DNA of 64,000 nucleotides from an uncultured Prevotella sp. (GTDB lineage Bacteria; Bacteroidota; Bacteroidia; Bacteroidales; Bacteroidaceae), in contig ONGP01000006.1 in NCBI GenBank assembly GCA_900317405.1, positions 1 through 64,000 of the forward strand, written 5' to 3'. The position numbers and the translations under genes are program-made. Within the stretch, counting starts at the first letter, position 1. Every line of letters starts with the position of its first letter. Below are positions 25,395-36,000 of the stretch, one piece after another. Below the pieces are notes generated by a model, which saw nothing but the letters and a program-made list of their open reading frames with translations, did not search any database and was not told where the DNA came from.

Positions 25395-27218
25395 ATGGAT
25401 ATTTTAAGCGTTTTACGACAATATTTTGGATATAATTCATTTCGAGAAAATCAAGAGGAAATAATCAGGCACGTGATAAGCGGAAACGACGCTTTGGTGC
25501 TGATGCCAACGGGCGGTGGCAAGAGTATATGCTATCAGATTCCGGCACTCACATTGTCAGGAATTACGATAGTTATTTCACCACTAATCAGCCTGATGAA
25601 AGACCAGGTAGAGGCATTGCGTGCAAACGGTATTGAAGCAGAGGCTCTGAACAGTGGTAACGACCCTACTATTGAGACGGTAATACGTCGTAAATGCATC
25701 AACGGAGAAATAAAGCTCTTATACATTTCGCCAGAGAGAGTGATGCTAGAAATGGACTATCTGCTTAAGAATCTCAATATTTCGCTATTTGCTATCGACG
25801 AGGCTCACTGCATCAGTCAATGGGGCCACGACTTCAGACCTGAGTATACTCAGCTAGGTGTGCTGCGCGAAAAATTCCCGAATGTACCGATGATGGCACT
25901 GACGGCAACAGCTGACAAAATAACACGACACGATATTATCGAACAATTAAAACTAAAGAACGCGCGCGAGTTTGTTTCAAGCTTCGACCGTCCCAACCTC
26001 AGTTTGTCGGTGAAACGTGGTTATAAGAGTGCCGAGAAGATGCACTTCATAGTAAACTTTATCAAGGCACGACCAAACGATGCAGGCATCATCTACTGCC
26101 TGAGCAGAAAGAATACCGAAAAGGTGGCTGCCGATCTGCGCAAAAAAGGAATTAATGCAGCTGCGTATCATGCTGGTATGTCGAACGTTGAGCGCAGTTT
26201 GACGCAGGAACAGTTTAAGAACGACCAGCTGCTTGTGGTATGTGCTACAATCGCATTCGGAATGGGTATCGACAAGAGCAATGTGCGCTGGGTGATACAT
26301 TATAATATGCCCAAAAGCATAGAGAGTTTCTATCAGGAAATAGGCCGTGCAGGCCGTGATGGTGCGCCTGCTGATACAGTGCTATTCTACTCGCTGGCAG
26401 ACATTATACAACTGACCGAATTTGCCCGTCAAAGCGGTCAGCAGGACGTAAATATGGACAAGCTGAGACGCATGCAGGAGTATGCTGAATCGAACGTATG
26501 TCGACGCAGAATACTGCTGAACTACTTCAGCGAACAGACTGACCACGACTGCGACAACTGCGATGTATGCGAGAATCCGCCAAAGCGATTTGACGGTACA
26601 AAATATGTGCAGATGGCGCTGAGTGCTGCCAAACGATGCAATGAGGAGATACGTGTGTCGACTATCGTTGAGATACTAAAGGGTATGCGTTCGCCCAGCA
26701 TCGTAAAACACGGATACGACCAACTGAAGACGTTCGGTGTCGGAAGAGATGTAAGTGTGAACGACTGGAACGACTATCTGCTGCAGATGCTACAGATGGG
26801 ATACATCGAGATAGCTTATAACGACGGTAACAAGGTGAAAGTGACAGAAATAGGCGAAGACGTGCTGTATGGCAGAAAGACTGCCGAACTGTGCGTTATC
26901 GACCATAGTGCAAAGGAGGCTCCGAAGAAGAAACCAAAACTGCGACTGGAGATACCTACCATAACTATCCCAGGTTTGCCCCCCACTACTGGTATCGAAG
27001 ATCCGAAACTGTTTGAAGCACTACGTGCACTCAGGAAACAATGCGCCGAGGAAGAAGGATTCCCACCTTACATCGTTTTCAGCGACAAAGTACTCCATTC
27101 GCTTGCAACTATCAAACCGACATCGCTCGACCAGTTTGGAAACATTTCGGGCATCGGAGAGCATAAAAAAGGCAAATATGGCGAAAGATTCGTAGCACTC
27201 ATCCAAAGGTACCTTTAG
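25395..27218 (+). CDS. recQ: ATP-dependent DNA helicase RecQ
   Basis: 607 residues. A 3'-5' helicase that unwinds recombination intermediates. Walker A is [14 protein letters not shown] (about 36-49), motif [20 protein letters not shown], motif V/VI region [23 protein letters not shown]. The zinc-binding subdomain shows [10 protein letters not shown] and CDNCDVC at about 370-395, and an HRDC domain is present at about 540-607. Divergent from the AraC-type gene, with its -7 box 19 bp before the ATG. Confidence 0.95.
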   Translation: MDILSVLRQYFGYNSFRENQEEIIRHVISGNDALVLMPTGGGKSICYQIPALTLSGITIVISPLISLMKDQVEALRANGIEAEALNSGNDPTIETVIRRKCINGEIKLLYISPERVMLEMDYLLKNLNISLFAIDEAHCISQWGHDFRPEYTQLGVLREKFPNVPMMALTATADKITRHDIIEQLKLKNAREFVSSFDRPNLSLSVKRGYKSAEKMHFIVNFIKARPNDAGIIYCLSRKNTEKVAADLRKKGINAAAYHAGMSNVERSLTQEQFKNDQLLVVCATIAFGMGIDKSNVRWVIHYNMPKSIESFYQEIGRAGRDGAPADTVLFYSLADIIQLTEFARQSGQQDVNMDKLRRMQEYAESNVCRRRILLNYFSEQTDHDCDNCDVCENPPKRFDGTKYVQMALSAAKRCNEEIRVSTIVEILKGMRSPSIVKHGYDQLKTFGVGRDVSVNDWNDYLLQMLQMGYIEIAYNDGNKVKVTEIGEDVLYGRKTAELCVIDHSAKEAPKKKPKLRLEIPTITIPGLPPTTGIEDPKLFEALRALRKQCAEEEGFPPYIVFSDKVLHSLATIKPTSLDQFGNISGIGEHKKGKYGERFVALIQRYL

Positions 27219-27336
27219 GTGCTATTTTACACCTTTTTATTGTAAAAAGCGAAAAAGAAACTAAAAAAACGGCCCAAAAGTGCCTAATTTTTGCTAAAAA
27301 CGAGCACAGATTGGCGATTTTGTGCAAAATAATTAG

Positions 27337-27344
27337 TACCTTTG
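27337..27344 (+). promoter_or_regulatory. -7 box for glycogen synthase-like gene
   Basis: TACCTTTG directly before a possible ATG at 27346; transcription would begin near 27351, so the ATG at 27364 is the better start. Confidence 0.5.
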
Positions 27345-27363
27345 CATGGTAAAATCATCTAAG

Positions 27364-28179
27364 ATGGCTAAGAAGAAGATATTATTTATCAATCAGGAGA
27401 TTACTCCTTATGTACCCGACAACGCATTGTCGCTCATGGGAAAAGACCTACCAAAGGTGATGCAGGAGCGTAGTCATGAGATTCGTACCTTCACACCAAA
27501 GTGGGGCAATATCAATGAGCGTCGCGGTCAGTTGCACGAAGTCATTCGACTCTCGGGTATGAACCTTATCATTAACGACACCGATCATCCCTTGATCATT
27601 AAGGTTGCATCAATCCAGTCTGCACGTGTACAGGTATACTTCATCGACAACGATGACTACTTTGGAAAGCGACTGATTGAGCGTGATGAAGCAGGTGTAG
27701 AGTATGAGGACAATGGCGAAAGAGCTATATTCTTTGCACGTGGTGTGCTGGAGACTGTTAAGAAGCTGCGCTGGGTGCCTGATATCATCCACTGTCAGGG
27801 TTGGATGAGTAGCGTGGTACCTTTCTACGTAAAGACGGCGTATCGCGATGAGCCTTCGTTTGCAGAGACAAAGGTGGTAACATCGCTGTTCAGCAAGACT
27901 CTTAAGGATGAGTTTGCTGGCGACTTCAAGCAGTTTGTAGAGTTCCGCGATGCTAAGGCTGAGTTGCTGGGCGACTATAAGGAACAGTTTGACTTCGACG
28001 AGCTTAACAAGCTGGCTATCGACTACAGCGATGGCGTAATACAGGCTGATCCCGATGTAGAGAAGTCGCTGATTGACTTTGCTGCAGCAAAGAACGTGCC
28101 CGTGCTAGGATATAACGAGGACTTTGCTGATGCCTATGAGACATTCTACGAGTCACTCTTTCCTGCCGAGAACGAATAA
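27364..28179 (+). CDS. short glycogen/starch synthase N-terminal domain protein
   Basis: 271 residues. It matches the N-terminal catalytic domain of GT5 glycogen synthases: ILFINQEITPYVPDNALSLMGKDLP (the place of the KxGGL motif, here not KTGGL), PDIIHCQGWMSS (the HxxDW position) and VTSLFSKTLKDEF. The C-terminal GT-B half with the ADP-glucose site is missing, and there is no second frame downstream, so this is the short form found in many Bacteroidetes, not a truncation by accident. Enzyme activity is doubtful. It precedes the DUF4270 lipoprotein gene by 27 bp. Confidence 0.8.
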   Translation: MAKKKILFINQEITPYVPDNALSLMGKDLPKVMQERSHEIRTFTPKWGNINERRGQLHEVIRLSGMNLIINDTDHPLIIKVASIQSARVQVYFIDNDDYFGKRLIERDEAGVEYEDNGERAIFFARGVLETVKKLRWVPDIIHCQGWMSSVVPFYVKTAYRDEPSFAETKVVTSLFSKTLKDEFAGDFKQFVEFRDAKAELLGDYKEQFDFDELNKLAIDYSDGVIQADPDVEKSLIDFAAAKNVPVLGYNEDFADAYETFYESLFPAENE

Positions 28180-28206
28180 GTATTGAACTAAGATAATACA
28201 TTCATA

Positions 28207-29712
28207 ATGAAACTAAGATTGTTTACAGCGATTGCAGTCACCGCAATGGCAATGGTTTCTTGTAGCGAAGATACCGAGTATATCGGATCGTCTATCACTA
28301 GCGATAGCGACAAACTGGTATTTTCTACTGGTACATACAATGCTACATCGAGATCAATACTTGCCGACTCGGTGTACACTCACAATCCAGACCGCTACTT
28401 CGGAATGGTAAAAGACCCCGAAACAAACTCGTATGTTAAGAGCGATATAATGGCTCAGTTCAACATGGTTGAGGGATTCTCACTGCCAAACATCGACGAG
28501 ATGCTGAGCAAGGAAGATGGTGAGGTCATTGCCGACTCATGCGAGATTTCGATTTTTATTAAATACTCTACCACATATGGTGATACGCTTGCTTCAATGA
28601 AGATGCGTATGTCGGAACTCGACAAACCTGTTGACAAGGCATATACACACTATAGCAACTTCGACCTGAAGAAGAACGGTTATATTCGTAATGGCGGTTT
28701 GGAGGTTAACAAGATGTTCTCTATGCGCGACCTTACCAACTCTAGCGATGCTCTGGCTTCGCTGCAGACGAATATCAGTAAGCAAGGCACATCGGCCGAT
28801 AGCGGATATTACGACCGCATTCGCATACCAATGAACATGCCATATAAGGCTAAGGATGGTAAGACGTATAAAAACTATGGTACATACGTGATACGTTCTT
28901 ACTACGATCATCCGGAATACTTCCAGAACTCATACTGGTTTGTACACAACGTTTGTCCTGGATTCAACTTCGAGATTACAGATGGTATGGGTGTGATGGC
29001 AAATGTATTTGCTATTTCATTTAACATCTTCTATAACTTTGATAAAAGCGGTACATCTACCAAGACTTCTATCTATCTGGCTACTACTCCAGAGGTGATG
29101 CAGACTTCGCACATCATAAATGATCGCGATGCTTTGGAACAGTTGGTAAATGATAACAGCTGTACTTACATCAAATCGCCTGCCGGTATATTTACCGAGG
29201 TTACCCTGCCTATCGATGAGATTACAGCGGCTCACGCCAACGACTCTCTGCTGCAGGTAAGCGTAAACTTCTTGCGCGAGAACTCGGATGTGGTTGCTAA
29301 TAAGTACAGAATCGGTGCACCAGCAAACCTGCTGATGGTACATAAGGACAGCTTGTATACATTTTTCGAGAATCAGGTGATGTATGACTACAAGAGTTCG
29401 TATGCTTCGGCACTCAGTTCACAAAATGCTTACTCGTTCAGCAATATCGGCAACCTGATTACACTGATGGCACGCGCGAAAGCAGAGGGACTGAAGAGCG
29501 ATCCTAACTGGGCGGAAAAACATCCAGATTGGAACAAGGTGGTACTGGTACCGATTTCGACTACTCTGAAATATACAACAAACAGCTATGGCACTACAAC
29601 ATCTACCGTTTCGAGTGTACAGCACAATATGGGATTGTCGAGCACAAAACTGGTTGGTGGTGCCAACAATCCTATCGAAATAAAGGTGATTTACGCCAAG
29701 TTTAAAGACTGA
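28207..29712 (+). CDS. DUF4270 lipoprotein
   Basis: 501 residues. Lipobox VSC at about 17-19 (MAMVSCSEDTEYIG) followed by an acidic region. The rest is the DUF4270 domain, a beta-rich envelope protein typical of Bacteroidetes, with the internal pattern DSVYTHNPDRYFGMVKD and late IEIKVIYAKF. Function unknown; in this phylum it is commonly next to the short glycogen synthase, as here. A small ORF follows 9 bp after its stop. Confidence 0.85.
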   Translation: MKLRLFTAIAVTAMAMVSCSEDTEYIGSSITSDSDKLVFSTGTYNATSRSILADSVYTHNPDRYFGMVKDPETNSYVKSDIMAQFNMVEGFSLPNIDEMLSKEDGEVIADSCEISIFIKYSTTYGDTLASMKMRMSELDKPVDKAYTHYSNFDLKKNGYIRNGGLEVNKMFSMRDLTNSSDALASLQTNISKQGTSADSGYYDRIRIPMNMPYKAKDGKTYKNYGTYVIRSYYDHPEYFQNSYWFVHNVCPGFNFEITDGMGVMANVFAISFNIFYNFDKSGTSTKTSIYLATTPEVMQTSHIINDRDALEQLVNDNSCTYIKSPAGIFTEVTLPIDEITAAHANDSLLQVSVNFLRENSDVVANKYRIGAPANLLMVHKDSLYTFFENQVMYDYKSSYASALSSQNAYSFSNIGNLITLMARAKAEGLKSDPNWAEKHPDWNKVVLVPISTTLKYTTNSYGTTTSTVSSVQHNMGLSSTKLVGGANNPIEIKVIYAKFKD

Positions 29713-29721
29713 TTTGTGCTT

Positions 29722-29853
29722 ATGGCTGATGGATATCTAGAGAAGCATCACGAGGACTACGAGGCACGCAAAGCGGCCTGGATCCGAAAGAAGAAACATC
29801 TGCCGAAAGCCGGTAAAAGACAAATAGAGCGACCCGATGACGAGTCGCTCTAA
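29722..29853 (+). CDS. small basic protein, 43 residues
   Basis: An ATG at 29722 opens a 43-codon frame ending at TAA 29851-29853. The protein begins MADGYLEKHHEDYEARKAAW and is rich in Lys, Arg and Glu. It reads as one continuous amphipathic helix. I recall similar short proteins downstream of glycogen synthase in related genomes, but cannot verify it. The frame ends within a terminator hairpin (29826-29851) and its last residues are coded by that hairpin. Confidence 0.6.
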   Translation: MADGYLEKHHEDYEARKAAWIRKKKHLPKAGKRQIERPDDESL

Positions 29854-29859
29854 TTTTTT
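29826..29859. terminator. terminator shared by convergent genes
   Basis: Arms agagcgac (29826-29833) and gtcgctct (29844-29851) pair over 8 bp, followed by T-run 29854-29859. Ends the rightward DUF4270 transcript and faces the helicase gene end at 29858. Confidence 0.8.
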
Positions 29860-32290
29860 ATCCTATAATCTTGAATTTTGCAAACTTAAGCAATAGTTGT
29901 TTTGTACCTGCATTGCGGAATTCGACTGTGGCCTTGGTATTCTCACCGGTGCCTTCGATACGAACAACCGTTCCGATACCAAAACGCTGATGCTCTATGC
30001 GCGTACCCTCGTGCAATTCGCTGGGGCTCGGATCGGTTGCCATTGGGCGTGGAGCAACGGCATTATATACACGCTTGAAGTTTGCTCCGAATGGATTGAC
30101 AGGTTTCTCAGGCTGACGGGGTGCCACAGCACGTGGTTTCGGGTCGGCTTTAAACTGCGAAGCTACCGGACGTGGATTCTGCATCCACTCAGGACCTTCG
30201 CTGTCAAATCGGCTACTACGGCTATAACCACCAGTTTTTCCTGTGCCGTACGCACCGCCATCATAACGATTATAGGCCTGGCGATTGGCCGAGCCGAATG
30301 GAGCATCACCCCCACCCGCTTCGCTTTGTACTTCGAGCAGTTCTGGATCGATATCGCGAATAAATCTTGATGGTGTATCGTACTCCATACGTCCATAGCG
30401 GAAACGGTTCTGCGCACAGGTAAGTATGCAGTGTTTCTCGGCTCGAGTGATTGCTACATATAGCAATCGGCGCTCTTCTTCGAGTTCACGCAATGAATTG
30501 GTACACATCGGCGACGGGAAAATATTCTCTTCGAGACCAACTACGAATACCGTAGGGAATTCCAATCCTTTGGCTGAATGAATGGTCATCAGCACTACCT
30601 TATCGTTTTCATCGCCATTGTCGCTATCCAGGTCGGTGAGCAGGGCTACTTCCTGAAGGAAATCTGGCAGATAGACCTCATCGCCCATATCTTCCTCGCG
30701 GCGACTCTCTACGAAATCCTGCATACCACTCAGGAACTCTTCTAAGTTCTCCTGACGAGATATATCCTCTGGATTACGCCCGCTATAAATATCCTTGCTT
30801 ATGCCCGAATTCATAATGATGTCATGACCAAGTGTATAGGCATCTTCTGTCTGCAGTCTACCTATCCAGCCCTCAATCAACTCTCGGAAATTCTGTATCT
30901 TAGTCATAGTGCCCTTACTCACATCCATCGGGAAGAGCACCGGCTCCTTGATGACCTGCCACAAACTTACACCATACTGCTGAGCTGTCTGGATAATCTT
31001 GCCAACCGTTGTATCGCCAATTCCACGGGCTGGATAGTTTACTATTCGCTTGAATGCTTCTTCATCGTTGGGATTTGCTATCAGTCGGAAGTATGCAATT
31101 ACATCCTTAATTTCCTTACGCTGATAGAAACTAAGTCCACCGTAGATACGATATGGTATGCCATCTTTACGCAGTTGTTCCTCAAAACTACGACTCTGAG
31201 AATTAGTTCGATATAGAATAGCAAAATCGCTCCAGTTGCAGTTGTCTTGTCGCTTAATCCGCTTAATATCTTGACTAACTATCATCGCCTCTTCGCGATC
31301 GCTATAAGCGGGTTTAAGTTTTAGTCGCTCACCATGTTCATTCTTCGAAAAAACATTCTTAGGAATTTGTCGTTCGTTGCGACGAATCAACGAGTTGGCA
31401 GCCTGTACTATAAGCTGTGTTGAGCGATAATTCTGCTCAAGTTTAAAGAGTTTGGCATCATTATACTGACTCTGGAAATTCAGAATATTATCGATATTTG
31501 CACCACGGAACGAGTAGATACTCTGCGCATCATCGCCAACGACACAAACCTTCTGGCGCTCTTTAGTCAGCTGATATACTATCGACTGCTGTGCAAAGTT
31601 AGTATCCTGGTACTCATCTACCAATACAAATTGAAACTTGTCTACATACTTCTGACGTATATCTTCGTGTTTCTGGAACAATACCCATGTCTGAACCAGC
31701 AGATCGTCGAAGTCCATAGCATTAGCCTGGCGGCATCTTTCCGCGTACCTTATATATATATTAGCAACCTGCGGACGCTTCTGACTGGCATCATCAGCTG
31801 CCCAGGCACTCTGCTGATATGCCTGAGGTAATAGCAGATGGTTCTTGGCCATCGATATACGATCGGCAACCGATGAGGGTTTGTAAACCTTATCGTCAAG
31901 CCCCATCTCCTTAATGATAGTCTTTACCAAAGAACGGGCATCGGTCTGATCGTAGATGGTAAAATTGGCATTAAATCCTATCTTGTCGGCTTCGGCGCGC
32001 AATATGCGAGCAAACACACTGTGGAATGTGCCCATTTGGAGATATCTGGCCTGCTCCTCGCCTACCAGCCGACCAATACGGTCCTTCATCTCGCGCGCAG
32101 CCTTGTTGGTAAAAGTAAGCGCCAGTATCTGCCAGGGCTTCATACCTTGCTCCAACAGCCAGGCTATCTTATACGTCAGCACGCGTGTCTTGCCCGAACC
32201 AGCACCAGCAATCACCAAACTGGCGCCATCGCAGTATTCTACCGCAACTCGCTGACTATCATTTAGTTGACTTAATATATCGGTATTCAT
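29858..32290 (-). CDS. UvrD/PcrA-type superfamily I helicase
   Basis: About 810 residues. The N-terminus carries Walker A VIAGAGSGKTRVLTYKIAWLL and the Q motif LNDSQRVAVEY. Later helicase motifs: LVDEYQDTN (motif II), DDAQSIYSFRGAN (III), LEQNYRST (IV), MTIHSAKGLEFPTVFVVGLEE (V), RRLLYVAITRAEK (VI). The C-terminal 150 residues are low complexity, then a short Tudor-like IEHQRFGIGTVVRIEG domain as in PcrA. It repairs DNA and restarts replication. The ATG at 32290 (MNTDILSQ) follows from alignment to the Q motif. Confidence 0.93.
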   Translation of the reverse strand: MNTDILSQLNDSQRVAVEYCDGASLVIAGAGSGKTRVLTYKIAWLLEQGMKPWQILALTFTNKAAREMKDRIGRLVGEEQARYLQMGTFHSVFARILRAEADKIGFNANFTIYDQTDARSLVKTIIKEMGLDDKVYKPSSVADRISMAKNHLLLPQAYQQSAWAADDASQKRPQVANIYIRYAERCRQANAMDFDDLLVQTWVLFQKHEDIRQKYVDKFQFVLVDEYQDTNFAQQSIVYQLTKERQKVCVVGDDAQSIYSFRGANIDNILNFQSQYNDAKLFKLEQNYRSTQLIVQAANSLIRRNERQIPKNVFSKNEHGERLKLKPAYSDREEAMIVSQDIKRIKRQDNCNWSDFAILYRTNSQSRSFEEQLRKDGIPYRIYGGLSFYQRKEIKDVIAYFRLIANPNDEEAFKRIVNYPARGIGDTTVGKIIQTAQQYGVSLWQVIKEPVLFPMDVSKGTMTKIQNFRELIEGWIGRLQTEDAYTLGHDIIMNSGISKDIYSGRNPEDISRQENLEEFLSGMQDFVESRREEDMGDEVYLPDFLQEVALLTDLDSDNGDENDKVVLMTIHSAKGLEFPTVFVVGLEENIFPSPMCTNSLRELEEERRLLYVAITRAEKHCILTCAQNRFRYGRMEYDTPSRFIRDIDPELLEVQSEAGGGDAPFGSANRQAYNRYDGGAYGTGKTGGYSRSSRFDSEGPEWMQNPRPVASQFKADPKPRAVAPRQPEKPVNPFGANFKRVYNAVAPRPMATDPSPSELHEGTRIEHQRFGIGTVVRIEGTGENTKATVEFRNAGTKQLLLKFAKFKIIG

Positions 32291-32317
32291 TGTAAATCCT
32301 TTCTTGTATTGCACGTG

Positions 32318-32325
32318 CAAAGATA
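32318..32325 (-). promoter_or_regulatory. -7 box for the UvrD-type gene
   Basis: Minus strand TATCTTTG, 28 bp before the start. It faces the promoter of 32431 with only 20 bp between them. Confidence 0.5.
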
Positions 32326-32344
32326 CAAATAAAATCTGAATTAA

Positions 32345-32376
32345 TTTGGTTGTTTCGAAAAAAAGTTATACCTTTG
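32345..32376 (+). promoter_or_regulatory. promoter of the repeat protein gene
   Basis: TTTG (32345-32348), 20 bp, TACCTTTG (32369-32376). Confidence 0.75.
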
Positions 32377-32430
32377 CCCCCGTTATTATCAACTATAATG
32401 TAGAACCAAATTAAAAAACTTTTCTAAAAA

Positions 32431-32940
32431 ATGAAGAAACTAACAATGATTATCGCTGCACTGGCAATGACAGTTGCAATGCAGGCACAGACAGTATTCC
32501 ACGACGTTGAAGCTAATCACGCAAAAGGCGCCGTAAAATCAATCAGCACATCCGTAATGGGTATGCCACGTACCACCAACTTTACCCAAGACGGCAAAAT
32601 GCAGTCGGAAGGTATGAGCGATGCCAAGTACGATGAGAATGGCTACATTCAGAGCGCTAAAATGAGCGTGCAGGGCCAGGAGGCTGAGGTTAAGTTTACC
32701 TGGGAGGATGGTAAGATGGTAAAGCAAACCGTCAGCGCCATGGGCCAGGATATTGCTACATCTTTTGTTTACGACGAGAATGGACTGGTTAAAACCGTAA
32801 AGATGAACATGATGGGACAGGATGTTGAGATTCCCGTAACCGACTACAAGTTCGACGACAAAGGTAACTGGATCAGTCGCAAGATGAGTATGATGGGACA
32901 GGAAATGGAGGAAGCACGAACCATCACCTACTTCGAGTAA
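32431..32940 (+). CDS. secreted repeat protein, function unknown
   Basis: 169 residues with a signal peptide (IIAALAMTVAMQAQ). The body is made of about five beta-hairpin repeats of 20-24 residues with a Met-Gly-Gln core: SVMGMPRT, KMSVQGQE, TVSAMGQD, KMNMMGQD and KMSMMGQE, and alternating turns YDENG, WEDG, YDENG, FDDKG. The repeats resemble the RHS/YD or WG class loosely; no family is recognised. Function is unknown. A strong terminator follows at 32971. Confidence 0.7.
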   Translation: MKKLTMIIAALAMTVAMQAQTVFHDVEANHAKGAVKSISTSVMGMPRTTNFTQDGKMQSEGMSDAKYDENGYIQSAKMSVQGQEAEVKFTWEDGKMVKQTVSAMGQDIATSFVYDENGLVKTVKMNMMGQDVEIPVTDYKFDDKGNWISRKMSMMGQEMEEARTITYFE

Positions 32941-32970
32941 ATCGCATATTCATAAACGTTTCAATCACTA

Positions 32971-33004
32971 GGGCTCATTTTTTAATAAATGAGCCCATTT
33001 TTTT
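32971..33004 (+). terminator. terminator of the repeat protein gene
   Basis: Arms gggctcattt (32971-32980) and aaatgagccc (32987-32996), then a T-run to 33004. Confidence 0.85.
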
Positions 33005-33025
33005 CATTTTTCGTATTGCTTACTC

Positions 33026-33056
33026 TTGGATGTTTCAATTATTCTTCGTATCTTTG
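33026..33056 (+). promoter_or_regulatory. promoter of carB
   Basis: TTG (33026-33028), 20 bp, TATCTTTG (33049-33056); this places the start codon at 33099, not at the upstream ATG 33030. Confidence 0.65.
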
Positions 33057-33098
33057 CACACGATATTAAGCAATCTTCAAAATAAACCCAATACGAAT

Positions 33099-36000
33099 AT
33101 GAAAAAAGAACTGAAAAAGGTGTTGGTGCTCGGATCGGGTGCCTTGAAAATCGGACAAGCAGGAGAGTTTGACTATTCTGGCTCTCAAGCTCTGAAGGCA
33201 CTTCGCGAGGAAGGCATCAAAAGTGTACTCGTAAACCCTAACATCGCAACCATCCAAACAAGCGAGGGTATCGCAGACAAGGTGTATTTCCAGCCTGTAA
33301 ATACACACTTCGTTACCGAAATCATTAAGAAGGAACGTCCAGATGGAATACTATTGGCATTCGGAGGACAGACTGCTCTTAACTGTGGTACAGAGCTTTA
33401 CCTTAATGGCACACTGAAGGAGTATGGTGTTGAGGTGCTCGGCACTAGTGTTGAGGCTATCATGAACACAGAGGACCGCGACTTGTTTGTAAAGAAACTG
33501 GGCGAGGTTGACCTGAAGGTGCCTGTATCTCACGCCGTAGAGTCGATGGAAGACGCACTTAAGGCTGCTCATGAGATTGGATTCCCAATCATGATTCGTT
33601 CGGCTTATGCACTTGGAGGTCTTGGTTCAGGTATCTGTCCTGACGAAAAGAAGTTCATCGAACTTGCTGAGTCAGCATTTACATTTGCTCCACAGATTCT
33701 TGTTGAAGAAAGCCTTAAAGGATGGAAGGAAATCGAGTTTGAGTGCATACGCGATGCTAACGACCGTTGCTTCACTGTGGCCTCGATGGAGAACTTCGAC
33801 CCTCTAGGTATCCACACCGGTGAGAGTATCGTAGTAGCTCCAACATGCTCACTCCGCGAAGAGCAGGTCAAGATGCTTCAGGATATAACCATCAAGTGTG
33901 TAAAGCACCTGGGTATCGTGGGCGAGTGCAATATTCAGTTCGCATTCAACGCAGAGACCAACGATTATCGAATCATTGAGATCAACGCTCGTCTCTCTCG
34001 TTCATCAGCACTGGCATCTAAGGCCACAGGTTATCCCCTCGCCTTCGTTGCTGCTAAGATTGCTTTGGGTTACACACTCGACCAGATTGGTGAGATGGGT
34101 ACCACAAGTTCTGCATACGTTGCTCCACAGCTCGACTATATGATCTGTAAGATTCCACGTTGGGACTTGACAAAGTTTGCCGGTGTTAGCCGCCAGATTG
34201 GTTCATCGATGAAGTCGGTCGGCGAGATTATGTCAATCGGTCGTTCGTTCGAAGAGATGATTCAGAAGGGACTGCGTATGATTGGTCAAGGCATGCACGG
34301 ATTCGTTGGCAACGACCACACTAAGTTCGACAACCTGGACGAAGAACTGGCCAACCCAACCGACCTACGTATCTTTGCTATCGCACAGGCACTGGAAGAT
34401 GGTTACACCATCGAGCGAATTGAGGAGCTAACCAAGATTGACGTTTGGTTCCTTGAGCGCCTGAAGCATATCGTTGACCTGAAGCACGAACTGCTGAAGT
34501 ACAACAAGCTTGAGGAACTTCCCGATGAGCTACTGCTTGAGGTTAAGCGTTGTGGATTCAGCGATTTCCAAATAGCCCGCTTCGTACTGAAGCCACAAGG
34601 TGGAAATATGGAGAAGGAGAACCTGGCAGTTCGTAAGTATCGTAAGCAGAAGGGTATTATGCCATCAGTTAAGCGCATACCAACAGTAGCTTCTGAGCAT
34701 CCAGAACTTACCAACTATCTCTACTTCACATACACTCATGTGCCAGCATTCGGCAACACCGCTGGAGAGAAATATGTACCCGCGCACGATATTAATTATT
34801 ATAACAACGAGAAGTCTGTAGTAGTACTCGGCTCTGGTGCTTACCGCATCGGTTCATCGGTAGAGTTCGACTGGTGTTCGGTAAATGCTATCAACACCGC
34901 CCGCAAGTTGGGTTACAAGTCAATCATGATCAACTACAACCCTGAGACAGTATCTACCGACTACGATATGTGCGACCGTCTGTACTTCGATGAGCTATCA
35001 CTCGAGCGTGTACTCGATGTGATCGACCTCGAGTCGCCTCGCGGTGTAATTGTATCAGTAGGTGGTCAGATTCCAAACAATCTGGCTATGAAGTTGCATC
35101 GCCAAAGCGTGCCTGTACTCGGTACATCTCCAGTAGACATTGACCGTGCAGAGAATCGTGATAAGTTCTCGGCTATGCTCGACAAACTTGGTATCGACCA
35201 GCCATCATGGCAGGCACTGACATCATTCGATGATGTTAAGGACTTCGTTGCTAAAGTAGGCTATCCTGTATTGGTTCGTCCATCATATGTACTCTCGGGT
35301 GCTGCGATGAACGTCTGCTACGATGAAGAGGAACTGCATCGTTTCCTCAATATGGCTACCGAGGTATCTAAGGAGTTCCCTGTAGTTGTATCTAAGTTTA
35401 TGACGGAGACTAAGGAGATTGAGTTCGACGCTGTAGCCGATAAGGGCGAAGTAATCGAGTATGCTATCTCTGAGCACGTAGAGTATGCTGGTGTTCACTC
35501 GGGCGACGCTACCATGGTATTCCCAGCTCAGAACATCTACTTCTCTACCATCCGTCAAATCAAGAAGATTGCACATAAGATTGCAGCCGAACTTAACATC
35601 AGCGGCCCATTCAATATCCAGTTCCTGGCTAAGAATCGCGAGGTTAAGGTTATTGAGTGTAACCTGCGTGCATCTCGTTCGTTCCCATTTGTATCAAAGA
35701 TTCTGAAGCGTAACTTCATCGAGACAGCAACAAAGATTATGCTTGATGCTCCTTATCAGAAGCCAGATAAGAGTGAGTTTGATATCGACCGCATCGGTGT
35801 TAAGGCTAGTCAGTTCTCATTTGCTCGTCTGCAGAATGCCGACCCTGTACTGGGTGTAGACATGAGTTCTACCGGTGAGGTTGGTTGTTTGGGCGACGAC
35901 CTGAACGAGGCATTGCTCAACTCGCTTATTGCTACAGGTTACTCTATTCCTAAGGATGCCGTACTGATTTCGTCAGGTGGTGCTAAGGGCAAGGTAAGTC

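Noticed and set aside
33030-33098. Upstream ATG that would extend CarB by 23 residues
   Set aside because: The -7 box at 33049-33056 lies inside it, so the RNA would start after that codon.
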